Of a DNA stretch of 64,000 bases, positions 24,521-33,605 are shown piece by piece (positions within the stretch are counted from its first letter, which is position 1; the number at the start of each line of letters is the position of its first letter). Source of the DNA: Bacteroidota bacterium (lineage in GTDB: Bacteria > Bacteroidota > Bacteroidia > 2-12-FULL-35-15); assembly GCA_947449315.1 (NCBI GenBank), contig CANFRC010000009.1, positions 1 to 64,000 on the forward strand. Reading direction: 5' to 3'. The notes under the pieces are model-generated. The model had not been told where the DNA came from, did no database searches, and saw only the letters and a program-made list of their open reading frames with translations. Both the position numbers and the translations under genes were made by a program.

Positions 24521-25471
24521 TTATATCAACTTGTTTCTTTTGATAAGATATGGCATCAGCACTTGTTCAAACCCTTCATGAATATCTGCCTCTACAAATT
24601 CTATTTTATATTGACCGCACTTAAGCATTAATTCCTTTTTATAAGCAGCCATTTGCGTTAAATAATTTTCTTTTACTTCATTCGGATTTAATTTCACTTC
24701 TTCTGCTGTCTCCATGTCTATAAAACGATATGGACGATTTTCAAAATCAAACTCAAGCTCCTTTTGTTTATCCACCACATGAAATAAGATCACTTCATGC
24801 TTGTTGTGTTTTAGATGCTGAAGCGCAGAGAACAATTCTTCGGAACCTGCTTGTCCGGCAGGCAGATTCGCTTTTGAATCCATCATATCACTAAAGATCA
24901 TCACCAACGAACGTCTGTGAATATTGTCCGCTATCTGATGCAACGCCTGAATAGCAGATGTCTGTTTATGCACCTTTACATCATGTGGCTGTATCATTTT
25001 CTCCAATTCATGATACAACATTTTATGATGAAGTGAGCTCGACTTGGCTGGTGTATGAAGCTCCAACGTTTCCGAAAAAATACTTAAACCAACAGCATCA
25101 CGCTGTCGCTTTAAAAGCTCGATCATTGCAGCAGCAGCGTAAACGGAGAATGTTATTTTATTCTGCTTTACACTTTTGCCATCAGGAATAGGGAAATACA
25201 TGGATGACGAATCGTCTATAATCAACTGGCAACGAAGATTGGTTTCCTCCTCGTATCGTTTGATAAATAATTTTTCGGTGCGACCAAATAATTTCCAATC
25301 GATATGCTTTGTCGATTCTCCTTTATTATACAAACGATGTTCTGCAAACTCAACACTAAAGCCATGGAAAGGGCTCTTGTGTAGACCGGTGATAAAACCT
25401 TCCACCACTTGTTTCGCAATCAACTCTAAATGAGTAAAAGGCTGTAAGGGTTGCTGATTGATCGTTTCCAA
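24521..25471 (-). CDS. DUF58 (vWA-like) protein with a palindrome-encoded insert
   Basis: A 316-residue protein of the DUF58 family, which usually pairs with a MoxR AAA ATPase. Visible features are HIDWKLFGRTEKLFIKRYEEE, then the vWA-like metal-binding start DDSSSM, and IFSDMMDS. A seven-residue LPAGQAG stretch (encoded near 24845-24866) interrupts the loop after SDMMDSKAN. No ATG exists at the N-terminus: TTG at 25471 (then ETINQQP) is chosen, because an upstream TTG at 25501 lies in the tail of the thioredoxin terminator. No moxR gene is adjacent. Confidence 0.83.
   Translation of the reverse strand: METINQQPLQPFTHLELIAKQVVEGFITGLHKSPFHGFSVEFAEHRLYNKGESTKHIDWKLFGRTEKLFIKRYEEETNLRCQLIIDDSSSMYFPIPDGKSVKQNKITFSVYAAAAMIELLKRQRDAVGLSIFSETLELHTPAKSSSLHHKMLYHELEKMIQPHDVKVHKQTSAIQALHQIADNIHRRSLVMIFSDMMDSKANLPAGQAGSEELFSALQHLKHNKHEVILFHVVDKQKELEFDFENRPYRFIDMETAEEVKLNPNEVKENYLTQMAAYKKELMLKCGQYKIEFVEADIHEGFEQVLMPYLIKRNKLI
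24847..24865. repeat. Small GC-rich palindrome inside the DUF58 gene
   Basis: CTGCTTG (24847-24853) and CAGGCAG (24859-24865) pair through one G-T, around TCCGG. It is much more GC-rich than the gene and is translated as LPAGQAG. I recall similar short inserts in other Bacteroidota proteins; this is memory, not a search. Confidence 0.6.
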
Positions 25472-25501
25472 ATGAATAATAATAAAGGTGACAAAAAACA
25501 A

Positions 25502-25530
25502 AAACAGTATACTTTTCTTGTATACTGTTT
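25502..25530 (-). terminator. Terminator of trxA
   Basis: AAACAGTATAC (25502-25512) pairs exactly with 25520-25530; on the minus strand it is followed by a T-rich run. It lies 20 bp after the thioredoxin stop. Confidence 0.9.
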
Positions 25531-25550
25531 ATAGTGCAATGTTTTAAGGA

Positions 25551-25868
25551 TTAAAGTAACGCTTTTAATTTAGCGTCTAATACTGCTTTGGGAACTGCTC
25601 CTACTTGTTTATCTACCACTTGTCCTCCTTTAAAGAAAAGGATAGTAGGGATATTACGAATACCAAACATAGCAGAGATATTTGCATTGTTGTCAACATT
25701 TACTTTACCAACAACTGCTGTATCGCCATAGTCTTTTGAAAGTTCTTCAACTACCGGTCCAACCATTCTACATGGTCCGCACCATTCAGCCCAAAAATCC
25801 AATAATACTGGTTTAGTTGACTTTGCTACTAACTCTTCAAAGTTAGCATCTGTGATTTCTATTGCCAT
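25551..25868 (-). CDS. trxA: Thioredoxin
   Basis: A 105-residue cytoplasmic disulfide reductase. The active site WCGPC has Cys30 and Cys33, with the cis-Pro in RNIPTILFF and the FKGGQ turn after it. Length is normal. It supplies electrons to ribonucleotide reductase and other reductases in the known pathway. It has its own promoter at 25926-25957 and its own terminator, so it is probably monocistronic. Confidence 0.97.
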   Translation of the reverse strand: MAIEITDANFEELVAKSTKPVLLDFWAEWCGPCRMVGPVVEELSKDYGDTAVVGKVNVDNNANISAMFGIRNIPTILFFKGGQVVDKQVGAVPKAVLDAKLKALL

Positions 25869-25925
25869 TTTTTTAAAAATTAAATTGTGAATTATAAATA
25901 CTAAATTTTTATTTCAATTGAACCA

Positions 25926-25957
25926 TAAAGATAGAATTGTAAGTCCATAATGACAAA
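25926..25957 (-). promoter_or_regulatory. Promoter of trxA
   Basis: On the minus strand, TTTG (25954-25957), 20 bp, then TATCTTTA (25926-25933), one base off the -7 consensus. It is 57 bp upstream of the trxA ATG. Confidence 0.6.
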
Positions 25958-26003
25958 CGATTTGCCAATTTGTTTTTTGTGACAGACTGACACTGTTTGT
26001 CTT

Positions 26004-29000
26004 TTAATTCAACTTATACTCTAGTCCATAGTCACTTAGCAGATCTAAAAGCTCATTGTTGGGATTTACCTTGATTTTTTTTGAAGGCATGACCACTGCA
26101 ATGTTTTCTTCAGGATCAAAGATTTTAAACTGAAGTGTGCAGTTTTTCGGCTGTACTTCAATATTCTTTGCAATGATCTCATTCACCTTTAAGATAAAGT
26201 CTTCATTTAACTCATTCAAATTAACAGTCAGGGTGATACTTCTTGCAAGTTTATCGCGTAATTCGGACAGCAACTGAATATTACTTACTTTAAACTCAAA
26301 ATTTCCTGAATTCCTGAAACGCTCAGAGATCTTACCTTTTACATACAAAAACAAACCATTAACCATATATGGTTTAAATTTCACGTAATCTTCTCCAAAA
26401 AAGGCTAATTCAGAAGATTCTTGATAATCCTCAATCGTAATCTTACCCCAAGGATTGCCAGTCTTTGTTACGCCATTGTGAACGTTTGTCACGATACCTC
26501 CAAAAACAAGATCTTTATTTTTATTTTCTTCTATTCTTTTTATATCTGACAAATTATGAAAACAGAATTTATCCATTTCTAATTTATACGTATCCAATGG
26601 ATGTCCGGATATAAAGAATCCGACAACCTCTTTTTCATTTTTCAGCTGCTCCAAATTATTCCAGGCCTCACATACCGGAATTTTAGGCTCAGGCATATCA
26701 ATAGCACTGTCTTCTCCAAATAAGGATACCTGAGATGAATTCACTCCATCTTGATGCGACGTTCCATAACGGATCACCCGCTCTAAAAAATTTCCATTAT
26801 CATTTCCTTCTGTAAAAAAATAGGTCGCACGGTGAATATCAAATGAATCCAAACCACCTGCATAGGCTAAGCTTTCAAACGTCTTTTTGTTTGCAGAACG
26901 AAGATTTATTCTTCTTACGAAATCGAAAATACTTTTGTATGGACCGTTTTCATTGCGTTCCTGAACAATAGACATAACAGCTGCCTCGCCTACTCCTTTT
27001 ACAGCACCCATTCCAAATCGAATCTGTCCATTTTTATTTACTGCAAATTGATATTGACTTTCATTTACATCAGGACCAAGAACAGGAACACCCATGCGCT
27101 TGCATTCATCCATGAAGAAGGTGATCTTATCGATATTACTTAAGTTGTGCGTTAAAACGGAAGACATGTATTCACCCGGATAATGCGCTTTTAAATAGGC
27201 AGTCTGAAATGCCACAAAGGCATAACACGTAGAGTGAGATTTGTTGAAGGCATACTGAGCAAACTTTTCCCAATCGGTCCAAATCTTTTCCAATTTATCT
27301 TTTGGCAAACCTTTAGCAGTTGCGCCTTCCATAAACTGGCCTTTCATTTTATCCAGTGTATAGCGATCTTTCTTACCCATCGCTTTTCGCAACACATCGG
27401 CATCACCTTTAGAAAAGCCTGCCAGCTTCTGAGAAAGCAACATCACCTGCTCCTGATAAACAGTAATACCATAAGTATCTGCAAGGAATTCTTCCATCTC
27501 TGGAAGGTCATACGTAATTGGCTCTTTGCCATTTTTACGCGCAATAAAATTGGGAATGTATTCGATCGGACCCGGGCGATACAATGCATTCATTGCTATC
27601 AGATCGGCAAATTTATCGGGTTTTAAATTGATTAAATGTTTTTGCATACCAGCACTTTCAAACTGGAAAGTACCATTGGTATCGCCATTCTGATAGAGCT
27701 CAAATGTTTTAGCATCATCCAGTGGAACATCATCGATCACAATATCAATACCATGATTTTCTTTTATCAAACGAAGTGCATCACGCATGATGGTCAAGGT
27801 TTTCAAACCAAGAAAATCCATCTTTATAACACCGGCATCTTCGATCACCCTGCCATCATATTGTGTAATCAACAATTCGGTTTCTTTCGAAGCAGAAACA
27901 GGAACAATATCTGTCAGATCCTTCGGAGCGATGATAATAGCGGAAGCATGAATTCCAGTGCCGCGCACAGATCCTTCCAATATTAATGCTTCTCTTAATA
28001 CATTTGCCTGCAAATCCTTTCCGGCAAGAATAGCACGTAACTTTTTTACATCTTCTAAATCTTCTTTTGTTAAGCCTTCCTTTGTTTCAAGACTTGCTTC
28101 GCCCGTCATTGGAGCTTTTAATACTCTTTTCAGCTCAATCCCTGGTTTGTCGGGAACCAATTTGGCAAGCATATTAGAATCCTGCAACGGAAGATCCATA
28201 ACACGTGCAACATCTTTGATACTCATCTTTGCAGCCATTGTGCCATAAGTAACAATTTGTGCAACCTGATTTTTCCCGTATTTATCAACCACATAATCAA
28301 TTACTTTCTGACGACCTTCATCATCAAAATCCGTATCAATATCGGGCATTGACTTACGGTCGGGATTCAGAAAACGTTCGAATAGTAAGTTGTATTTAAT
28401 AGGATCAATATTCGTTATGCCAATACAATACGCTACGGCAGAGCCTGCAGCGGAACCACGCCCAGGACCAATGAACACGCCAATATCGCGACCTGCTTTA
28501 ATGAAATCTGCCACAATTAAAAAGTACCCTGCAAAGCCCATGATGCGAATGGTATTCAACTCAAAATTCAAACGCTCTTCTACTTCTGGTGTAATATCGC
28601 GATAGCGCTCTTTCGCACCGGTAAATGTTAAATGGTGTAAATAATCATCCTGGGTTAAAAAAGTTGTCGGTATCTGAAAATTCGGTAACATGATGTCCTG
28701 CTTCAGTTTCAGCGGAACTATCTTATCAACGATTTCATTTGTATTGTCAATTGCTTCAGGCAGATCACTGAACAATTGTGTCATTTCTGAAGTCGTTTTA
28801 AAATAAAATTGGTCGTTATAAAACGCAAAACGTTTTCCTTTAGAAGAAGATGAATCATCATCTCCGAAATCCTTCATAATAGGCGTACTCTGCTTTTCAC
28901 CGGTATTGATACACAATAAAATATCGTGTGCATTGGAATCCTGCTGATCCACATAATGTGAATCGTTGGATGCGATCATTTTAACATTGTATTTCTTAGA

Positions 29001-29600
29001 CCATTTCACCAATATCTCATTTACCAGATTTTGATCGGGAATGTCATGTCGTTGCAACTCGATGTAATAATCCTCACCAAAAATATCCAACCACCATTTG
29101 AACTCTTTTTCACCAGCTTCTTCGCCATGCTTTAAAATGGTTCTGGGCACAGAAGCACCCAAACAACATGTTGTTGCAATCAATCCTTTGTGGTATTGCA
29201 ATACGAGCTCTTTATCAATACGCGGGTATTTTCCGTACAAACCCTCCATGTAACCTGCAGAACAAAGTTTCACAAGATTTTTGTAGCCTTCTGCATCTTT
29301 CGCTAATAGCAATTGGTGATATCGAACGTCTTTATCATCCTTTGTAAATTGGCGTTTGTGACGATTTTCTACCACATAAAATTCACAACCAACTATTGGT
29401 TTAATCTTATTTGGATTTTCTGGCGTATTGTGTTTAGCTGCTTCAGCAACAAATTTAAAAACACCAAACATGTTACCATGGTCGGTAATGGCAAGCGCAC
29501 GCATATTATCATTCACTGCTTTTTTATAAAGCGATGAAATATCTGCTGCACCATCCAACAAAGAAAATTGTGTATGTACGTGTAAGTGGGAGAAATTCAT
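26004..29600 (-). CDS. dnaE: DNA polymerase III alpha subunit
   Basis: The 1198-residue replicative polymerase. The N-terminal PHP domain starts SHLHVHTQFSLLDGA. The polymerase active site has GPGRGSAAGS (378-387) and the catalytic aspartates in PDIDTDF (419-425). A C-terminal OB-fold region follows (GGIVTNVHNGVTKTG...). Length is typical of Bacteroidota DnaE. It is transcribed leftward, between the stress-protein gene and trxA, without a clear terminator of its own. Antisense frames inside it are shadows. Confidence 0.97.
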   Translation of the reverse strand: MNFSHLHVHTQFSLLDGAADISSLYKKAVNDNMRALAITDHGNMFGVFKFVAEAAKHNTPENPNKIKPIVGCEFYVVENRHKRQFTKDDKDVRYHQLLLAKDAEGYKNLVKLCSAGYMEGLYGKYPRIDKELVLQYHKGLIATTCCLGASVPRTILKHGEEAGEKEFKWWLDIFGEDYYIELQRHDIPDQNLVNEILVKWSKKYNVKMIASNDSHYVDQQDSNAHDILLCINTGEKQSTPIMKDFGDDDSSSSKGKRFAFYNDQFYFKTTSEMTQLFSDLPEAIDNTNEIVDKIVPLKLKQDIMLPNFQIPTTFLTQDDYLHHLTFTGAKERYRDITPEVEERLNFELNTIRIMGFAGYFLIVADFIKAGRDIGVFIGPGRGSAAGSAVAYCIGITNIDPIKYNLLFERFLNPDRKSMPDIDTDFDDEGRQKVIDYVVDKYGKNQVAQIVTYGTMAAKMSIKDVARVMDLPLQDSNMLAKLVPDKPGIELKRVLKAPMTGEASLETKEGLTKEDLEDVKKLRAILAGKDLQANVLREALILEGSVRGTGIHASAIIIAPKDLTDIVPVSASKETELLITQYDGRVIEDAGVIKMDFLGLKTLTIMRDALRLIKENHGIDIVIDDVPLDDAKTFELYQNGDTNGTFQFESAGMQKHLINLKPDKFADLIAMNALYRPGPIEYIPNFIARKNGKEPITYDLPEMEEFLADTYGITVYQEQVMLLSQKLAGFSKGDADVLRKAMGKKDRYTLDKMKGQFMEGATAKGLPKDKLEKIWTDWEKFAQYAFNKSHSTCYAFVAFQTAYLKAHYPGEYMSSVLTHNLSNIDKITFFMDECKRMGVPVLGPDVNESQYQFAVNKNGQIRFGMGAVKGVGEAAVMSIVQERNENGPYKSIFDFVRRINLRSANKKTFESLAYAGGLDSFDIHRATYFFTEGNDNGNFLERVIRYGTSHQDGVNSSQVSLFGEDSAIDMPEPKIPVCEAWNNLEQLKNEKEVVGFFISGHPLDTYKLEMDKFCFHNLSDIKRIEENKNKDLVFGGIVTNVHNGVTKTGNPWGKITIEDYQESSELAFFGEDYVKFKPYMVNGLFLYVKGKISERFRNSGNFEFKVSNIQLLSELRDKLARSITLTVNLNELNEDFILKVNEIIAKNIEVQPKNCTLQFKIFDPEENIAVVMPSKKIKVNPNNELLDLLSDYGLEYKLN

Positions 29601-29751
29601 TGTTGTTTAGTTTACTCGTTACTATTTCATAAAAATGTGACATTTATTCATAAAACGAGATTGTAAATTTACTCAATTAAAGAGTAATTTTCTGCCAGTG
29701 TTAATAAGATTGGAAAAGTGCTGATTTTATTCTTGATCCGTATTTTGCAAA

Positions 29752-29783
29752 AAAAAACCTCCAAGATTTCGCAAGGAGGTTTT
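29752..29783 (-). terminator. Terminator of the universal stress protein gene
   Basis: AAAACCTCC and GGAGGTTTT arms (29754-29762 and 29775-29783) with T runs on the minus strand, 26 bp after the stop at 29809. Confidence 0.88.
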
Positions 29784-29808
29784 GAATAAAGAATACGATG
29801 TGTAATTC

Positions 29809-30633
29809 CTAGTAAGGATTAAATACGGTTGTATCTTTTCTTTCCATAGGACGGAAACTCAATACAGGAATGTCGCTTTCGTTGATGATACTCTGAGCTA
29901 CTGTTCCGATGAAGAATTCTTTTATGCTTAATTCTGCTTTGGTCATAATCAGTATCAAATCGGCACCAACTTCATGACCGTAGTCCATAACCATCTTAGG
30001 AATATCATCACCTCTGAGGGTTTTGATAGTACAACGTACATCCTGATCTTTAATGAATTTCCAAACCTGGTTAGAATAAGAAACCAGTTTGTTTTCTGCT
30101 TCTTCATCTTTTATAGTCAGGATGGAGATCACACGAATTTCTGCATTAAATATTTTAGCTAATTCAATGGCTTTATTTACCTTCTCACGAGTTTCTTTTG
30201 TTAAGTCAAGCGGCAACAAGATGGTATTGCAACCGTCGCGGTGAACTTTACCACGAATACTGATAACAGGGTGCTTTGATTCACGCACCATTTTGAATGC
30301 GTTCTTACCTATGATCTTACTTAAAGAAATCTTTGAAGATAATCCGATCATTACAAAAAGAGGGTTCAAAACATCCGCAACTTTATTGATTTCTTCGTAA
30401 ACATTTCCTTTACGAACCATTATTTCAACCGGTTGTCCCGATTTTGCAGCAGCTTCTTTTGCTAATTCATCTAATTTATTTTGTGAGAAAGGATGACTCC
30501 CTTCATCAACACTCAATAATATTATCTTTGAATTTGTTAATCTCGCAAGATTGTATGTTTGGCTTAAAGCAATGATTGTTTGCTCAGAAGAATCAATAGG
30601 AACTAAAATAGAATTTACTGCAGGTATAGACAT
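29809..30633 (-). CDS. Tandem-domain universal stress protein
   Basis: A 274-residue cytoplasmic protein with two Usp domains. The first starts SILVPIDSSEQT and the second NTILLPLDLTKET. The second ends with the GTVAQSIINESDIPVLSFR pattern, related to the nucleotide-binding G-x2-G-x9-G(S/T) loop but not complete. Such proteins are induced by stress in many bacteria; the target here is unknown. A -7 element TAATTTTG lies at 30661-30668. Confidence 0.88.
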   Translation of the reverse strand: MSIPAVNSILVPIDSSEQTIIALSQTYNLARLTNSKIILLSVDEGSHPFSQNKLDELAKEAAAKSGQPVEIMVRKGNVYEEINKVADVLNPLFVMIGLSSKISLSKIIGKNAFKMVRESKHPVISIRGKVHRDGCNTILLPLDLTKETREKVNKAIELAKIFNAEIRVISILTIKDEEAENKLVSYSNQVWKFIKDQDVRCTIKTLRGDDIPKMVMDYGHEVGADLILIMTKAELSIKEFFIGTVAQSIINESDIPVLSFRPMERKDTTVFNPY

Positions 30634-30660
30634 TGTATTAAGTTATTGTTAATTTTTTTA

Positions 30661-30668
30661 CAAAATTA
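30661..30668 (-). promoter_or_regulatory. -7 element of the universal stress protein gene
   Basis: TAATTTTG on the minus strand, 27 bp before the ATG at 30633. No -33 box at the expected spacing. Confidence 0.5.
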
Positions 30669-30961
30669 CGAATAAATCTCGTCTAATGAAATTTTTAGCT
30701 ATAAAAAAATGCTTTTCATCAGCCTATTTTCATTGTCAATAGAAGAAAAATTTCATCTCAATAAAAAAAGATTAAACCACATTTATAAAAAATAAAAAGG
30801 ATATCTAAAAATTTATATTGCAACGCATCGTCGCGCATGAAGCCTGCTGTAACTGTTGGAAAATGGCAAGTAATTCAAACACAAAAGTTCAATTATCTAT
30901 GTGGCAAAACCCTTTTAAAAGATTATTTATGACTAAAATGCTCAAAAAAGCAAGTAAAATG

Positions 30962-30992
30962 TTTGTCAATTAATGAAAAATACGTACTTTCG
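30962..30992 (+). promoter_or_regulatory. Promoter of rpsP
   Basis: TTTG (30962-30965), 19 bp, then TACTTTCG (30985-30992), one base off consensus. It lies 52 bp before the ATG, with exact spacing for the Bacteroidota primary sigma factor. Confidence 0.7.
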
Positions 30993-31044
30993 CCTTCCCA
31001 AAAATAAAAACGGGACATTTATTAATCATTAAAATCAAAAACAA

Positions 31045-31581
31045 ATGCCAGTAAAAATTAGATTACAACGCCAAGGTAAAAAAGCTTCTGCTTTTTTCCA
31101 CATTGTAATTGCGGATGGTCGTGCACCTCGAGACGGAAAGTTTATTGAGAAAATTGGTACGTACAACCCAACTACAAATCCTGCTACTATTAACCTTGAC
31201 AGCGACAAAGCGCTAGCTTGGATCAACAATGGAGCTCAACCGACTGATACTTGTCGTGCAATCCTTTCATACAAAGGTGTAATGTACAGAAATCACTTAC
31301 AAGGTGGAGTTACCAAAGGTGCTCTGACACAAGAACAAGCAGATGCAAAATACGCTAAATGGCTTACTGAAAAAGAAAACAAAGTAGTTACGAAAGTTGA
31401 CAAATTAGCAAATGCTAAAAAAGATGCTTACAAAAATCGTATGGCTGCTGAAGTAACTGCAAAAGATGCCAAAGCTGCAAAAATCATTGCTAAGAACACT
31501 CCTCCACCAGCTGAAGAAGTAGCTCCTGTTGTTGAAGAAGTTGCTACACCAGAAGCAGATGCTCCACAAGCTGAAGCATAG
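31045..31581 (+). CDS. rpsP: 30S ribosomal protein S16 with long C-terminal extension
   Basis: Ribosomal protein of 178 residues. Residues 1 to about 85 are the S16 core (MPVKIRLQRQGKK, FFHIVIADGRAPRDG, EKIGTYNP). The remainder is a Lys/Ala-rich helix and then an Ala/Glu/Pro/Val-rich acidic tail, so the protein is about twice the length of E. coli S16 (82 residues). Long S16 tails are usual in Bacteroidota. A strong terminator follows, so rimM is only partly linked to it. Confidence 0.96.
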   Translation: MPVKIRLQRQGKKASAFFHIVIADGRAPRDGKFIEKIGTYNPTTNPATINLDSDKALAWINNGAQPTDTCRAILSYKGVMYRNHLQGGVTKGALTQEQADAKYAKWLTEKENKVVTKVDKLANAKKDAYKNRMAAEVTAKDAKAAKIIAKNTPPPAEEVAPVVEEVATPEADAPQAEA

Positions 31582-31600
31582 GTAATGAAACGTATATTTT

Positions 31601-31633
31601 AAAAGGCATTCTTCTTTGAAGAATGCCTTTTTT
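31601..31633 (+). terminator. Terminator after rpsP
   Basis: Fourteen-bp perfect arms (31601-31614 and 31618-31631, AAAAGGCATTCTTC and its complement) around TTT, followed by more T. It ends 16 bp before the ATG of the next gene, so expression of that gene needs read-through or a promoter I could not see. Confidence 0.9.
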
Positions 31634-31648
31634 ATTAAACATGAAAAG

Positions 31649-32170
31649 ATGGAACACTTAAAATATCCTCAAGGAAAATTTGAATACGGAAAGACGTACA
31701 CTTCAGCCGATAATCAAAAACACATCGCCATCATTGAAAAATTCCCCAGCGAATTAAATACACTCGTTCATTCACTTCGTCCGGAACAATTAGAAAAAAG
31801 TTATCGTCCGGATGGTTGGAATGCAAAACAGATCATTAACCATATTGCAGACAGTCATATGAATGCTATGATCCGATTAAAATTAGCCCTAACAGAAGAT
31901 TCACCCACAATAAAACCATATCAACAAGACCTTTGGGCAAATCTGGAAGATGGTAAAAACACTCCTATTCAAACCTCTTTGAACATCATTGAAGGGGTTC
32001 ATCAACGCATGTCGATCTTATTAAAATCATTGACTGACATTGACCTACAACGGAAATACATTCACCCCGAATACAATAAAGAATTCAAATTGGATGAAAT
32101 GCTTGCGTTGTACGCTTGGCATGGTCGCCAACATTACGAACACCTTAAGATTATTAAGAATTTACAATAA
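31649..32170 (+). CDS. DinB/YfiT-family putative metal-dependent hydrolase
   Basis: A 173-residue cytoplasmic protein of the DinB-like four-helix family, closest in pattern to YfiT/BstA: YPQGKF near the N-terminus, then WNAKQIINHIADSHMNA and the last helix YAWHGRQHYEHL. The three His of the metal site are visible (NHIADSH and WHGRQH). Some relatives transfer bacillithiol; that role is not supported here. The ATG at 31649 is chosen; an upstream TTG at 31616 lies inside the rpsP terminator. It sits between rpsP and rimM. Confidence 0.85.
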   Translation: MEHLKYPQGKFEYGKTYTSADNQKHIAIIEKFPSELNTLVHSLRPEQLEKSYRPDGWNAKQIINHIADSHMNAMIRLKLALTEDSPTIKPYQQDLWANLEDGKNTPIQTSLNIIEGVHQRMSILLKSLTDIDLQRKYIHPEYNKEFKLDEMLALYAWHGRQHYEHLKIIKNLQ

Positions 32171-32176
32171 GGAATT

Positions 32177-32749
32177 ATGACCAAAAACGAATGTTTTAAT
32201 TTAGGATACATTGCCCGAAGAGTTGGAAATCATGGTGAACTTGCATTTGTATTGGACGTGGACAATCCTTCTAGGTACAATAAGTTAGAATCTGTATTTG
32301 TAGAACTTAATAATTCACTTGTCCCCTTCTTCATAAAAAAAATTCAAGTAAAAGGTAACAATGCAACTGTTTCCATTGAAGGAATAGACACCATTACCAA
32401 AGCGGAAGAACTTGTAAAAACAGGGCTCTTCCTACCATTAAGCTATTTACCATCTTTAAAAGGAAAGAAATTCTATTTCCATGAATTACCCGGTTTCACA
32501 GCTGTCGACAAGCGTTTTGGTGAAATAGGAATTGTAAAAGAGGTCTTAGACTTTCCCCAGCAAGCCATATTTAGTATCATGCGAGGCGATCAAGAGATTC
32601 TTGTTCCAGCAAAGGAAGATTTTATTGTTGCAATAAACCGCGAACAAAGAAGACTTGAGCTTGATGCTCCAGAAGGCTTGATCGATATTTATATCTCAGA
32701 CAAAGAGGAGGATGAATCCGAAAAAGAAACGGATGCAGGCGACCTCTAA
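32177..32749 (+). CDS. rimM: Ribosome maturation factor RimM
   Basis: A 190-residue factor that helps late 30S assembly and binds S19 in the known system. The N-terminal RimM fold has NLGYIARRVGNHGEL and the C-terminal PRC-barrel has PGFTAVDKRFGEIGIVKEV and ILVPAKEDFI. A Glu/Asp-rich tail ends the protein. It starts 6 bp after the YfiT-like gene and is probably in one unit with it; in many bacteria it directly follows rpsP. Confidence 0.93.
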   Translation: MTKNECFNLGYIARRVGNHGELAFVLDVDNPSRYNKLESVFVELNNSLVPFFIKKIQVKGNNATVSIEGIDTITKAEELVKTGLFLPLSYLPSLKGKKFYFHELPGFTAVDKRFGEIGIVKEVLDFPQQAIFSIMRGDQEILVPAKEDFIVAINREQRRLELDAPEGLIDIYISDKEEDESEKETDAGDL

Positions 32750-32844
32750 TTAAAATGTTAAAAGATTGCAATTCCAAAAAAAAAATTAACTTTATAGTAA
32801 GGTTAGAGTAAATGTTGAGTTAATCGCACGTTTTTTACTCCTTT

Positions 32845-33558
32845 ATGTCGAATCAAACATTCGTTTTTAAACAGTTCAAAATTGTACAAGATAAGTGCGC
32901 TATGAAAGTAGGCACTGATGCTGTTTTATTAGGCTCTTGGGTAAACGCTTCCAATGCAAAAACTATTTTAGATATTGGCACCGGCACAGGCATCATTTCA
33001 CTGATGCTGGCACAAAAATCGGGCGCCCGCATTGATGCTATTGATATTGATACCAATGCTTTTATTCAAGCATCAGAAAATGTAAATGATTGTGCCTGGA
33101 AAGACCGTATTGATGTTCATCATATTTCACTTCAGCAATTCACAAAAGAGAGCGATCACAAATATGATCTGATAGTGAGTAATCCTCCTTATTTTGTAGA
33201 TTCATCGAAAGCAATGGAGGAGTCGCGTACCAACGCTCGCCACACAGATCTTCTTCCGTTTGATCATCTTTTGGACGGGGTTTTGAAATTATTAAATAGT
33301 ACTGGAAAATTTTATGTGATACTGCCTACAAAAGAAAGTGAAACCTTTCGTCAGATGGCAGAAGACAATAAATTGTATTTAACAAAACTCACCAGAATAA
33401 TTACGCGGACGGATAAACCCGAAAAACGTGTGATGATGCGATTTGAATTTACACAACGTGCTTTTTCTGAAGATTCTCTTACTATTGAAAAAGATGAACG
33501 ACATTCCTATACCGATGCATATAAGGAATTGACAAAAGATTATTATTTAAGTTTTTAA
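32845..33558 (+). CDS. trmN6: tRNA1(Val) (adenine(37)-N6)-methyltransferase
   Basis: A 237-residue SAM-dependent methylase (YfiC family) that modifies A37 of tRNA1-Val in E. coli. The SAM loop is DIGTGTG (43-49) and the catalytic NPPY is at 113-116, typical for N6-adenine methylation. The N-terminal FKQFKIVQDKCAMKVGTDAVLLG is a family signature. It is about 95 bp downstream of rimM and convergent with the saccharopine dehydrogenase-like gene. Confidence 0.9.
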   Translation: MSNQTFVFKQFKIVQDKCAMKVGTDAVLLGSWVNASNAKTILDIGTGTGIISLMLAQKSGARIDAIDIDTNAFIQASENVNDCAWKDRIDVHHISLQQFTKESDHKYDLIVSNPPYFVDSSKAMEESRTNARHTDLLPFDHLLDGVLKLLNSTGKFYVILPTKESETFRQMAEDNKLYLTKLTRIITRTDKPEKRVMMRFEFTQRAFSEDSLTIEKDERHSYTDAYKELTKDYYLSF

Positions 33559-33605
33559 ACTTTGACTCCCAAAACACACGCATCATCCACTAGAAAAAAA
33601 TAGAA

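Larger units (their letters stand above)
30634..31044. other. Divergent intergenic region, 411 bp
   Basis: It contains the leftward -7 of the stress-protein gene (30661-30668) and the rpsP promoter (30962-30992). In between I see only AT-rich sequence and no supported gene or RNA. Confidence 0.5.

Noticed and set aside
25501-25501. TTG at 25501 as the start of the DUF58 gene
   Set aside because: It falls in the tail of the thioredoxin terminator and would add a hydrophobic extension not seen in the family; TTG 25471 is preferred.
26004-29600. Several antisense frames of 70-130 codons within dnaE
   Set aside because: dnaE is unambiguous with all its motifs; the antisense products show no domain and no start signals.
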